A stretch of 8,033 nucleotides of DNA from contig JAGVWR010000024.1 in NCBI GenBank assembly GCA_018304205.1, forward strand, positions 1 through 8,033, written 5' to 3'. Below are positions 1-4,219 of the stretch, piece after piece; within the stretch, counting starts at the first letter, position 1; each line of letters begins with the position of its first letter. Position numbers and translations under genes: made by a program. The notes below the pieces were generated by a model. It ran no database searches, was not told where the DNA came from, and saw nothing but the letters and a program-made list of their open reading frames with translations. Source of the DNA: Candidatus Pacearchaeota archaeon. GTDB lineage: Archaea > Nanobdellota > Nanobdellia > Pacearchaeales > GW2011-AR1.

Positions 1-29
1 ATTTCACTTGGACTAAAAGTCATTGTCAT
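1..29 (-). CDS. Possible 5' end of a leaderless minus-strand gene, cut by the window edge
   Basis: Read on the minus strand, a TATA-like box TTTATATA (plus 53-60) lies about 27 nt upstream of an ATG at 29-27. The frame is open from there to the edge (M-T-M-T-F-S-P-S-E). This is the same TATA-to-ATG geometry as the plus-strand genes in this window, so a divergent leaderless gene is plausible. Only nine codons are visible, so no product can be named. A second in-frame ATG lies further upstream at 44-42 but is too close to the TATA box. Confidence 0.3.
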
Positions 30-116
30 AAGGTATGCTGCCATTTTTTGCCTATATAAATCTTTAGAATAAGAATTATTTGACTAAATCTAATCTCATT
101 CTAGCAGATAAATGCC

Positions 117-124
117 TTTAAATA
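117..124 (+). promoter_or_regulatory. TATA box of the 146-619 gene
   Basis: TTTAAATA is centred 25.5 nt upstream of the ATG at 146, which places the expected transcription start at the start codon itself. No purine-rich ribosome binding site lies between them, so a leaderless mRNA is inferred. Confidence 0.6.
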
Positions 125-145
125 CCTCCACAATTCCACTAATTA

Positions 146-619
146 ATGGATTATTTATATCATATAACAGGAGTTAGCTATCAAAAAATTTCTCCAACTC
201 TTTCATTCAGAGAAGTTGAACATTCTATCCTTTATAATCGAGCTGGAAAACTGGGAATTGATGTTACAGGCCTGATTTTGCAAGAAAATTCAAGCCACCC
301 ATTTAGAACAGGCTCTGTCTCTGTCTTAGGCAGATCTCAAAGAAGAAAACTGGATGCTCTAATTGATGGAAATATAAATACAGTTTTACTTCCTCTTAGC
401 ATGCCCGGAGCTATAAATATTAGATATACAAAATATCTTTCAAGTCAGCATTTCTCAGTTATTCAAGCAATGAATGCTTACGCGAAAGCACATTCTCTCT
501 TTCAAAGTATTTTACATCTTAGAAGAATAGACAAATGGCTCGCTCTTGACAATCTTAGAAAAGCAGGCGCGAGTTTCTCTTTGATAAAAGGAGCTTTAGC
601 TCAAGGTCCAAAAACTTAA
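146..619 (+). CDS. Unrecognised 157-aa protein
   Basis: I do not recognise this protein. It is 157 residues, basic, has no cysteine, and shows no signal peptide or membrane segment. The N-terminal half is mixed in character. The C-terminal part (about 103-150) looks helical and ends in a basic LRRIDKW stretch followed by a segment that could be a small helical bundle or DNA-binding element, but no motif supports that. The start at 146 is chosen because a TATA box sits 25 nt upstream, fitting a leaderless transcript. The gene is monocistronic: the next gene has its own promoter 46 nt after this stop. Coding is supported by the clean frame and ordinary AT-rich codon use. A lineage-restricted protein is the most likely nature. 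Confidence 0.65.
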   Translation: MDYLYHITGVSYQKISPTLSFREVEHSILYNRAGKLGIDVTGLILQENSSHPFRTGSVSVLGRSQRRKLDALIDGNINTVLLPLSMPGAINIRYTKYLSSQHFSVIQAMNAYAKAHSLFQSILHLRRIDKWLALDNLRKAGASFSLIKGALAQGPKT

Positions 620-635
620 ATTCAATCTCATCAAA

Positions 636-643
636 TTTATTAA
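636..643 (+). promoter_or_regulatory. TATA box of the nuclease-like gene
   Basis: TTTATTAA is centred 25.5 nt before the GTG at 665. This spacing supports a leaderless mRNA and supports GTG as the start. Confidence 0.55.
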
Positions 644-664
644 TCTCACTTTTTTAATCAATAA

Positions 665-1156
665 GTGAAAAAGAGCAAATCAAAAGAAAAACCTTTCTTC
701 CAAGAAATAAAGCGCGCATTACTTCTTATAATAACAACAATTATTATAATCGCTTTAATTACTTTTGCATTCCATTTATTAAAACTATCAAATTCAACAT
801 ATAGCTATTCCTTACCTATTCAAGAGCCATATGTCTCGGAAGTAATTGACGGAGATACCTTTATTTTATCTTCGGGAGAAACAGTAAGATTGCTCTGCAT
901 TAATGCCCCTGAAAAAGATCAGGAAGGCTATGAAGAAGCAACTTTCTATCTAAGATATTTAATTCTAAACCAACAGGTTATCCTAGAATCAGATCAAACA
1001 GACAAAGATTCATATGGCAGACTTCTAAGATACGTGTATCTTAATAATTCAGATAAAACATTTGTAAATCATCTTCTAGTAGAAAATGGATATTCTAAAA
1101 TCTATAGATACGGCAATGATACAAGACTGTGCAATGAAATCTCCTCCTCTAACTAA
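665..1156 (+). CDS. Membrane-anchored thermonuclease-like (SNase fold) protein
   Basis: This 163-aa protein starts with GTG. Residues about 18-39 form one strongly hydrophobic helix after a Lys-rich start, so the catalytic domain is probably held on the outer face of the membrane or secreted. Residues 59-148 match the staphylococcal nuclease family, which cleaves DNA and RNA using Ca2+: VIDGDTF at 60-66 (D64 ~ nuclease D21), VRLL with R75 (~R35), NAPE at 80-83 (E83 ~ the general base E43), DKDSYGR with R119 (~R87), then the VNHLLVENGYSKIY strand-helix. Two oddities are visible. The D40-equivalent calcium ligand is Asn80, a change seen in some homologues. The protein stops about 15 residues after GYSKIY, where homologues usually carry a further helix ending near Gly-Ile-Trp, so it is C-terminally short. 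It is probably an active extracellular nuclease for nucleotide salvage or DNA uptake, but activity is not certain. Confidence 0.85.
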   Translation: MKKSKSKEKPFFQEIKRALLLIITTIIIIALITFAFHLLKLSNSTYSYSLPIQEPYVSEVIDGDTFILSSGETVRLLCINAPEKDQEGYEEATFYLRYLILNQQVILESDQTDKDSYGRLLRYVYLNNSDKTFVNHLLVENGYSKIYRYGNDTRLCNEISSSN

Positions 1157-1200
1157 ATCAGCATTTGGTTTTTCTGGTGCAATTGTGATTAATCTCTTCA

Positions 1201-1209
1201 TGTTTTTTC
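1201..1209 (+). terminator. T-rich terminator candidate after the nuclease-like gene
   Basis: A run of six T (TGTTTTTTC) lies about 45 nt after the stop codon. Oligo-T runs terminate archaeal transcription. There is no strong hairpin before it. Confidence 0.3.
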
Positions 1210-1300
1210 TACAAACAAACCAGATTTAAATTTGTAGGTATCTAAATGAATAAATACTGTTGGATAGGTGTCGTTAACTTTGGCTTACTAATTAGAATGA

Positions 1301-1310
1301 TTTATAAATA
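1301..1310 (+). promoter_or_regulatory. TATA box of the HCGCP-motif gene
   Basis: TTTATAAATA is centred 24.5 nt before the ATG at 1330. The distance favours ATG 1330 over the adjacent in-frame TTG at 1327 and indicates a leaderless transcript. Confidence 0.6.
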
Positions 1311-1329
1311 AAGAATAACAAGAATTTTG

Positions 1330-1839
1330 ATGATAAATTTAGCTGGAGATAAGGAAGCAGACGTATACATTCAAGAAGAATTGATTTCAGCAGGAATTGA
1401 TTTAGTGAGAGAGAAAAGTAAAGGTGAAGTTCCATATTCATTTCAAGGGAGGTTAGGACATTGGAACTTTAAGCGCGCCTGGTATTATTGGAATGCTTCA
1501 GCGCCAGACGGTCAGGGGTTTCCTTTAGAAATAGCTTCAGAATTGCATGAAAAAAGATATCCTATAGTAGGAAAAAGTCAACCAGAAACGTATGGAAAAG
1601 TTATTCGTGTTGTAGGCCACTGCGGTTGTCCCCATCCAAAAGAATGGGCCTTCCCAAATAGATTAGAATTACAGTCACAGTTGAGAAAATTAGACAAAGA
1701 AAATATGAATTTTGGAGAACTCGCTGAACTTTACAATAATGGGACAATTATTGCACAAAGATTTGTTAATTCTTATCACATTGATAGCCAAGAAGGGATG
1801 AATGAATTTGCCAGAGTTATACGTAAAGTTGGAATATAA
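1330..1839 (+). CDS. Unknown protein with conserved-looking HCGCP motif (169 aa)
   Basis: I cannot assign a function. The protein is soluble, with no membrane segment. Three stretches look like signatures of a conserved family: an aromatic block GHWNFKRAWYYWNAS (43-57), GHCGCPHPKEW (96-106) in which H97, C98, C100 and H102 could bind a metal or act in catalysis, and a C-terminal SYHIDSQEGMNEF (148-160). Proteins with this aromatic / HCGCP / YHIDSQEG layout seem familiar to me as uncharacterised conserved proteins, but I cannot name the family. The start was moved to ATG 1330 rather than TTG 1327 because of the TATA spacing. The neighbours give no operon clue: it has its own promoter, and the next gene is promoted separately 51 nt downstream. 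Confidence 0.75.
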   Translation: MINLAGDKEADVYIQEELISAGIDLVREKSKGEVPYSFQGRLGHWNFKRAWYYWNASAPDGQGFPLEIASELHEKRYPIVGKSQPETYGKVIRVVGHCGCPHPKEWAFPNRLELQSQLRKLDKENMNFGELAELYNNGTIIAQRFVNSYHIDSQEGMNEFARVIRKVGI

Positions 1840-1860
1840 TATTTAAACATCTTCCACAAT

Positions 1861-1870
1861 ATTTATATAT
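1861..1870 (+). promoter_or_regulatory. TATA box of the cupredoxin gene
   Basis: ATTTATATAT is centred 25.5 nt upstream of the ATG at 1891, again leaderless spacing. A second AT-rich box (ATTTAAAC) begins near 1841 and is too far away for this start. Confidence 0.6.
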
Positions 1871-1890
1871 TCCAAAATTTTCAAATTAAA

Positions 1891-2322
1891 ATGAATAAAA
1901 TTGTTATTAGCATCATAATAATAGTTCTTATTGCACTAGGAGCATTTTATTTATTAAATAAATCAAGTTTGACAGGTAATGTAGTGGTAGATACAGAAAA
2001 AATTGCAGGCAATAATGTAGGCTCAAATTCAAATGTTCAAGTTTTTGTTGTTGATTCTTCACACCTAAGATTCTATATTGATGGAGTGGAAAACCCAGAT
2101 ATGGTTGTAAAAAAAGGAGATAAAGTAAGAGTTGAATTTACAAGCTCTGAAGGATTCCATGACTGGGTTATAGATGAATTTGGAGCGGCCACAGAAAGAG
2201 TTATGCCAGGAAATTCAACTTCTGTAGAATTTGTAGCAGACAAAAAAGGCACATTTGAATACTACTGCAGTTTTGGCAAACACAGACAAAACGGAATGAA
2301 AGGCAAGTTTATTGTTGAGTAA
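1891..2322 (+). CDS. Membrane-anchored cupredoxin (type 1 blue-copper protein)
   Basis: This 143-aa protein has an N-terminal hydrophobic helix (about 4-22) after MNK, then a Ser/Asn/Gly-rich linker to about residue 48, then a plastocyanin-like beta-sandwich (49-143). A complete type 1 copper site is visible: His90 in EGFHDW, then Cys126, His131 and Met136 with spacing C-x4-H-x4-M in the last loop, preceded by the usual GTFEYYC strand. GDKVRVEF and PGNSTSVEF are typical cupredoxin strands. It is therefore expected to sit on the outer face of the cell and either carry single electrons or bind copper. No oxidase or other redox partner lies next to it, so the partner is unknown. The gene is leaderless and monocistronic, with the tRNA gene following under its own TATA box. 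Confidence 0.88.
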   Translation: MNKIVISIIIIVLIALGAFYLLNKSSLTGNVVVDTEKIAGNNVGSNSNVQVFVVDSSHLRFYIDGVENPDMVVKKGDKVRVEFTSSEGFHDWVIDEFGAATERVMPGNSTSVEFVADKKGTFEYYCSFGKHRQNGMKGKFIVE

Positions 2323-2352
2323 AATTTAGATTGGTTTTGCAAATCAAGAACA

Positions 2353-2360
2353 TTTAAAAA
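2353..2360 (+). promoter_or_regulatory. TATA box of tRNA-Glu
   Basis: TTTAAAAA is centred about 27 nt upstream of the first base of the mature tRNA (2384), the expected distance for an archaeal stable-RNA promoter. Confidence 0.55.
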
Positions 2361-2383
2361 GAATTGAGAATTTTCGCAAGGAA

Positions 2384-2561
2384 GCTCTTGTAGTCTAGTA
2401 GTCAAGGACACGGCCCTCTCGAATCGTTGAAATCGAGTCGTTGAGACAGTGATTTCAGTCCCCTTGGGACAGGCGTTGAAATCCTAACGCCTCTTTACGG
2501 ATTTTCTTGAAAGAGGCGATAGAGTACGGCCGGAACCCGGGTGCGAATCCCGGCAGGAGCA
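2384..2561 (+). tRNA. tRNA-Glu (anticodon CTC), intron-containing
   Basis: The exons 2384-2421 and 2527-2561 give a 73-nt tRNA. The acceptor GCTCTTG pairs with CAGGAGC (one T-G wobble), and the discriminator is A2561 with no encoded CCA. The D-stem GTCT/GGAC spans 2393-2409. The anticodon stem CGGCC (2411-2415) pairs with GGCCG (2528-2532), with loop C-T-CTC-G-C. The variable loop is GAAC, and the T-stem CCGGG/CCCGG (2537-2553) is perfect. The anticodon CTC (2418-2420) reads GAG, so this is Glu. The T-loop is TGCGAAT: position 55 is G2543 instead of the near-universal U, and the D-loop residue aligning with G18 is A2400, while G19 and C56 are retained. All helices are intact, so I consider the gene functional despite this change. 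T-rich sequence directly after 2561 is a plausible terminator. Confidence 0.93.
2422..2526 (+). other. 105-nt archaeal tRNA intron with bulge-helix-bulge motif
   Basis: The splice sites are set by a canonical hBHBh motif. The exon stem CGGCC/GGCCG is followed by bulge TAC (2525-2527), a 4-bp central helix CTCT (2416-2419)/AGAG (2521-2524), bulge CGA (2420-2422), and an intron stem ATCG (2423-2426)/CGAT (2517-2520). Cleavage after the second base of each bulge gives an intron of 2422-2526 at the canonical 37/38 position, to be removed by the archaeal splicing endonuclease. The interior is almost fully paired: 2428-2434/2451-2457, 2458-2462/2466-2470, 2472-2477/2486-2491 and 2492-2496/2510-2514. 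At 105 nt it is long for an archaeal tRNA intron. It has no ORF and no box C/D pair that I can see. Confidence 0.9.
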
Positions 2562-2641
2562 TTTATTTTAATTGTAAAGCAATTACAGAAATCTGACTTA
2601 ATAAATCAAAAGACAGAGAATCTGGTCTTTAAAAAATAATT

Positions 2642-2662
2642 CCATACCGCATCATTCTGCCA
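2642..2662 (+). repeat. Left copy of a 21-nt direct repeat flanking the MNT/HEPN module
   Basis: This copy reads CCATACCG-CATCATTCTGCCA. A second copy at 3693-3713 matches at 18 of 21 positions (differences at positions 7, 8 and 15). It lies upstream of the promoter and operator of the nucleotidyltransferase gene. Confidence 0.7.
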
Positions 2663-2675
2663 CATAAAGACAACA

Positions 2676-2683
2676 TTTATAAA
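2676..2683 (+). promoter_or_regulatory. TATA box of the nucleotidyltransferase-HEPN operon
   Basis: TTTATAAA is centred about 29 nt before the ATG at 2709, so transcription should begin only a few bases before the start codon. The box is overlapped by the first operator half-site. Confidence 0.55.
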
Positions 2684-2707
2684 CTTTAGTTTATACGTAT
2701 AAACTAA
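2678..2707 (+). promoter_or_regulatory. Operator: three alternating 8-bp half-sites, including a 22-bp perfect palindrome
   Basis: TATAAACT (2678-2685), AGTTTATA (2688-2695) and TATAAACT (2698-2705) are three copies of one 8-mer in alternating orientation, each separated by 2 bp, giving a 10-bp period. The right pair extends to a perfect 22-bp palindrome (2686-2707). The array runs from the TATA box to the start codon, so a bound protein would block transcription initiation. The encoded protein begins with a winged-helix domain and is the obvious candidate ligand. Autorepression is inferred. Confidence 0.75.
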
Positions 2708-2708
2708 T

Positions 2709-3254
2709 ATGAAAAGCAATACACTTAAATGGACACGACTCCAGAATAGAATATTCAACTATTTGTGCTTAAAGGCAGGAATTTCAGTAAATCAAAATGA
2801 AATTGCAAAAGCATTAAAAGTATCTCCAACTGCTGTCTCTAAAGCACTAAAAAGGTTGAATAAAGAAACAATAATTATCTATAAAAAATATCCTAATATA
2901 AATCTGACTTCTGTAGAACTAAATAGAGATAACCAAAGGGCGATCCTATTAAAAAGAGTTCAAAATCTAAAAAACACTTATGAATCAGGGTTAATTAATA
3001 CTCTTAGCAACAAATATCCTGGAACACTAATCATATTATTCGGAAGTTACTCGTATGGAACGGATACGCACAATTCAGATATTGATATAGCAATAATTGG
3101 TTCTAAAGAAAAAAGCGTTAGCTTAGAGCAATTTGAGAAATTTCTTGAAAAAAAAATAGTTCTGCAATTCTATAATTCTTTAAATAATATTCATAAGAAC
3201 TTAAGAAGCAATATAATAAATGGTATAGTTCTAAAAGGAGTGATTGAATTATGA
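2709..3254 (+). CDS. Winged-helix / MNT-type nucleotidyltransferase fusion (181 aa)
   Basis: Residues about 8-65 form a helix-turn-helix/winged-helix domain (QNEIAKALKVSPTAVSKALKRL, with the recognition helix around 39-50). Residues about 75-103 look like a helical linker. Residues 104-181 are a minimal nucleotidyltransferase with the exact GSX10DxD signature: G112-S113, then D124-I-D126. The third catalytic acidic residue is not obvious: the expected strand reads IVLQF with Q153, so catalysis may be altered. In MntA/HepT pairs the MNT protein is the antitoxin and adenylylates its HEPN partner; here the added DNA-binding domain could make it a repressor as well. The gene overlaps the HEPN gene by ATGA (3251-3254), indicating coupled expression. 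Promoter and operator lie directly upstream. An alternative view is a plain transcription factor with a degenerate nucleotidyltransferase domain. Confidence 0.82.
   Translation: MKSNTLKWTRLQNRIFNYLCLKAGISVNQNEIAKALKVSPTAVSKALKRLNKETIIIYKKYPNINLTSVELNRDNQRAILLKRVQNLKNTYESGLINTLSNKYPGTLIILFGSYSYGTDTHNSDIDIAIIGSKEKSVSLEQFEKFLEKKIVLQFYNSLNNIHKNLRSNIINGIVLKGVIEL
3237..3240 (+). promoter_or_regulatory. Ribosome binding site of the HEPN gene
   Basis: AAAAGGAG ends 10 nt before the ATG at 3251, inside the end of the upstream gene. It supports the ATGA-overlap start and shows that internal operon genes use Shine-Dalgarno initiation. Confidence 0.55.
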
Positions 3255-3691
3255 ATAAAATAAGAAAATTTGAAGAATACATAGAGCGGAAAATTGTAAA
3301 GCGACAGCATTCAGATGTAATCAGGGCAAAAGATCTTGTGAAAGAAGCTGAAAAAGATAAGCGTTTCTTGGATGAAATAAGAAAAAAGATTTCATTAACC
3401 GATGAAAACTCAAATAATCTTATAGACCAAGTTTACAATATTGCTCTTAAACTAATAAGAGCAAAAATGCTTATTGAAGGATATAAAGCATCTGGTCAAT
3501 CTGCACACGAAGCAGAAGTTTCTTATATGATAAAATTAGGCTTTTCAGAAGCAGAAACTGAGTTTATGAATGAAGTAAGATATTCAAGAAATGGGATATT
3601 GTATTACGGATCTAGTTTTGATAAAGAATATGCAGGAAAGGTCTTGCATTTCCTAGACAAAAACTATGTTAAGCTAATTAATAATAAATAA
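3251..3691 (+). CDS. HEPN-domain-like partner of the nucleotidyltransferase, catalytic His replaced by Tyr
   Basis: This 146-aa, almost entirely helical protein is charged at the N-terminus (about 1-50). Helices at about 55-80 and 84-110 lead into EVRYSRNGILYYGSSFD (108-124). That is the layout of HEPN proteins, whose RX4-6H motif (often RNxxxH) is the ribonuclease active site. Here R113-N114 are kept, but the position of the His is Tyr118 (R-x4-Y-Y). In HepT/MntA systems the toxin motif is RX4HxY and the MNT protein AMPylates the Tyr. This protein therefore either lacks RNase activity, uses another residue, or keeps only the nucleotidyltransferase interaction. The pairing with a GSX10DxD protein through a 4-bp overlap is the strongest support for the HEPN call. 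The right copy of the direct repeat starts 2 nt after the stop. Confidence 0.7.
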   Translation: MNKIRKFEEYIERKIVKRQHSDVIRAKDLVKEAEKDKRFLDEIRKKISLTDENSNNLIDQVYNIALKLIRAKMLIEGYKASGQSAHEAEVSYMIKLGFSEAETEFMNEVRYSRNGILYYGSSFDKEYAGKVLHFLDKNYVKLINNK

Positions 3692-3692
3692 C

Positions 3693-3713
3693 CCATACAA
3701 CATCATCCTGCCA
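3693..3713 (+). repeat. Right copy of the 21-nt direct repeat
   Basis: This copy reads CCATACAA-CATCATCCTGCCA and begins directly after the HEPN stop codon. Both copies have the same orientation and lie 1051 bp apart, bracketing the operator and both genes. Confidence 0.7.
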
Positions 3714-3757
3714 TTGGAGCGATGTCCACAGTAGGAGCATTTCTCAATTTAGATAGA

Positions 3758-3765
3758 TTTAAATA
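3758..3765 (+). promoter_or_regulatory. TATA box of the RRM-protein gene
   Basis: TTTAAATA predicts transcription from about 3787, leaving a leader of roughly 55 nt before the GTG at 3842. This is unlike the leaderless genes in the window. Confidence 0.5.
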
Positions 3766-3787
3766 CAAAAATTTAATTTGAATATTG

Positions 3788-3821
3788 TTAACTTGAGCTT
3801 TGTGCTCTTTAACAAAGTTAA
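3788..3821 (+). promoter_or_regulatory. Foldable 5' leader of the RRM gene (alternative hairpins)
   Basis: TTAACTT (3788-3794) pairs with AAGTTAA (3815-3821), enclosing GAGC (3795-3798)/GCTC (3804-3807). A competing hairpin CTTTGT (3798-3803)/ACAAAG (3812-3817) cannot form at the same time. The structure lies at the predicted 5' end of the mRNA, upstream of the ribosome binding site. A regulatory role is inferred only. Confidence 0.35.
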
Positions 3822-3829
3822 ATGAATGC

Positions 3830-3835
3830 GGGAGG
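3830..3835 (+). promoter_or_regulatory. Strong ribosome binding site deciding the RRM start
   Basis: GGGAGG lies 6 nt before GTG 3842. It excludes the in-frame ATG at 3800, which is upstream of the site and inside the leader hairpin. Confidence 0.75.
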
Positions 3836-3841
3836 AATAAA

Positions 3842-4177
3842 GTGAGTGCGAAAGTATACGTAGGCAATTTGCCTTTTAGTTTTACTGATAAGGAGCTTGC
3901 AGAAGCGTTCTCTTCTTTTGGAGAGATAACTGAAGCTGTAGTTATTAGTAACAAGTATTCTGGCAGGTCTAAGGGATTTGGTTTCGTAACCTTTGCTAGC
4001 AAAGAAAGTGCCGATAAGGCAATTTCAGAGATGAATGGCAAAGAAGTTGCGGGCAGAGCTTTGAAAGTAAGTGAAGCTGTTCCAATGGAATCAAGCGAAA
4101 GAGGACCACCAAGAAGAGACTTTGGAGACAGAAGGCCTAGACAAAGCGAAAGTTCTGACGAAAACAGCGAAGAGTGA
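3842..4177 (+). CDS. Single-RRM RNA-binding protein
   Basis: This 111-aa protein starts at GTG 3842, as decided by the ribosome binding site GGGAGG 6 nt upstream. Residues 3-78 are one complete RNA recognition motif: RNP2 VYVGNL at 5-10 and RNP1 KGFGFVTF at 44-51, with the RNA-stacking aromatics Y6, F46 and F48 in place. The beta1-alpha1 (PFSFTDKELAEAFSSFGEI), beta2 and alpha2 (ADKAISEMNG) elements are all recognisable. The tail (about 80-111) is disordered, first Arg/Pro/Gly-rich and then Ser/Glu/Asp-rich. The layout is like the small glycine-rich RRM proteins of cyanobacteria and other bacteria, some of which are cold-induced; RRM proteins are uncommon in archaea. The role is probably single-stranded RNA binding or an RNA chaperone. 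The 55-nt leader with alternative hairpins hints at post-transcriptional control. Confidence 0.93.
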   Translation: MSAKVYVGNLPFSFTDKELAEAFSSFGEITEAVVISNKYSGRSKGFGFVTFASKESADKAISEMNGKEVAGRALKVSEAVPMESSERGPPRRDFGDRRPRQSESSDENSEE

Positions 4178-4190
4178 GTACCTTTATAAT

Positions 4191-4211
4191 ATTTAATTTT
4201 TTTATTTTTTT
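4191..4211 (+). terminator. T-rich terminator after the RRM gene, overlapping the next promoter
   Basis: Runs of T (seven T, A, seven T) follow the RRM stop by 14 nt. The same AT-rich stretch carries ATTTAATT (4191-4198), centred 25.5 nt before ATG 4220, so it may serve both as terminator and as TATA box of the next operon. Confidence 0.45.
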
Positions 4212-4219
4212 AAAATTTT

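Noticed and set aside
30..47. Third copy of the 21-nt repeat near the window start
   Set aside because: Only CTGCCATT is shared with the right copy, and the distance from CATA to CTGCCA differs by several bases. It is not a convincing repeat.
1246..1311. 21-codon hydrophobic mini-ORF between the nuclease and HCGCP genes
   Set aside because: A TATA-like TTTAAAT lies only about 18 nt upstream, there is no ribosome binding site, and the frame runs into the TATA box of the next gene. It is compatible with chance.
2422..2526. Box C/D or H/ACA guide RNA inside the tRNA intron
   Set aside because: TGAT-like and CAGT pieces occur, but no complete C, D, C' and D' boxes with the right spacing could be assembled, and no ACA tail was found.
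3800..3841. Upstream in-frame ATG as the RRM protein start
   Set aside because: It would place the GGGAGG ribosome binding site inside the coding region and add 14 residues without family similarity before the first RRM strand.
3703..4041. 112-aa open frame on the minus strand
   Set aside because: It lies opposite the RRM gene, which has perfect RNP motifs and a strong ribosome binding site. The minus frame shows no recognisable family and is a shadow.
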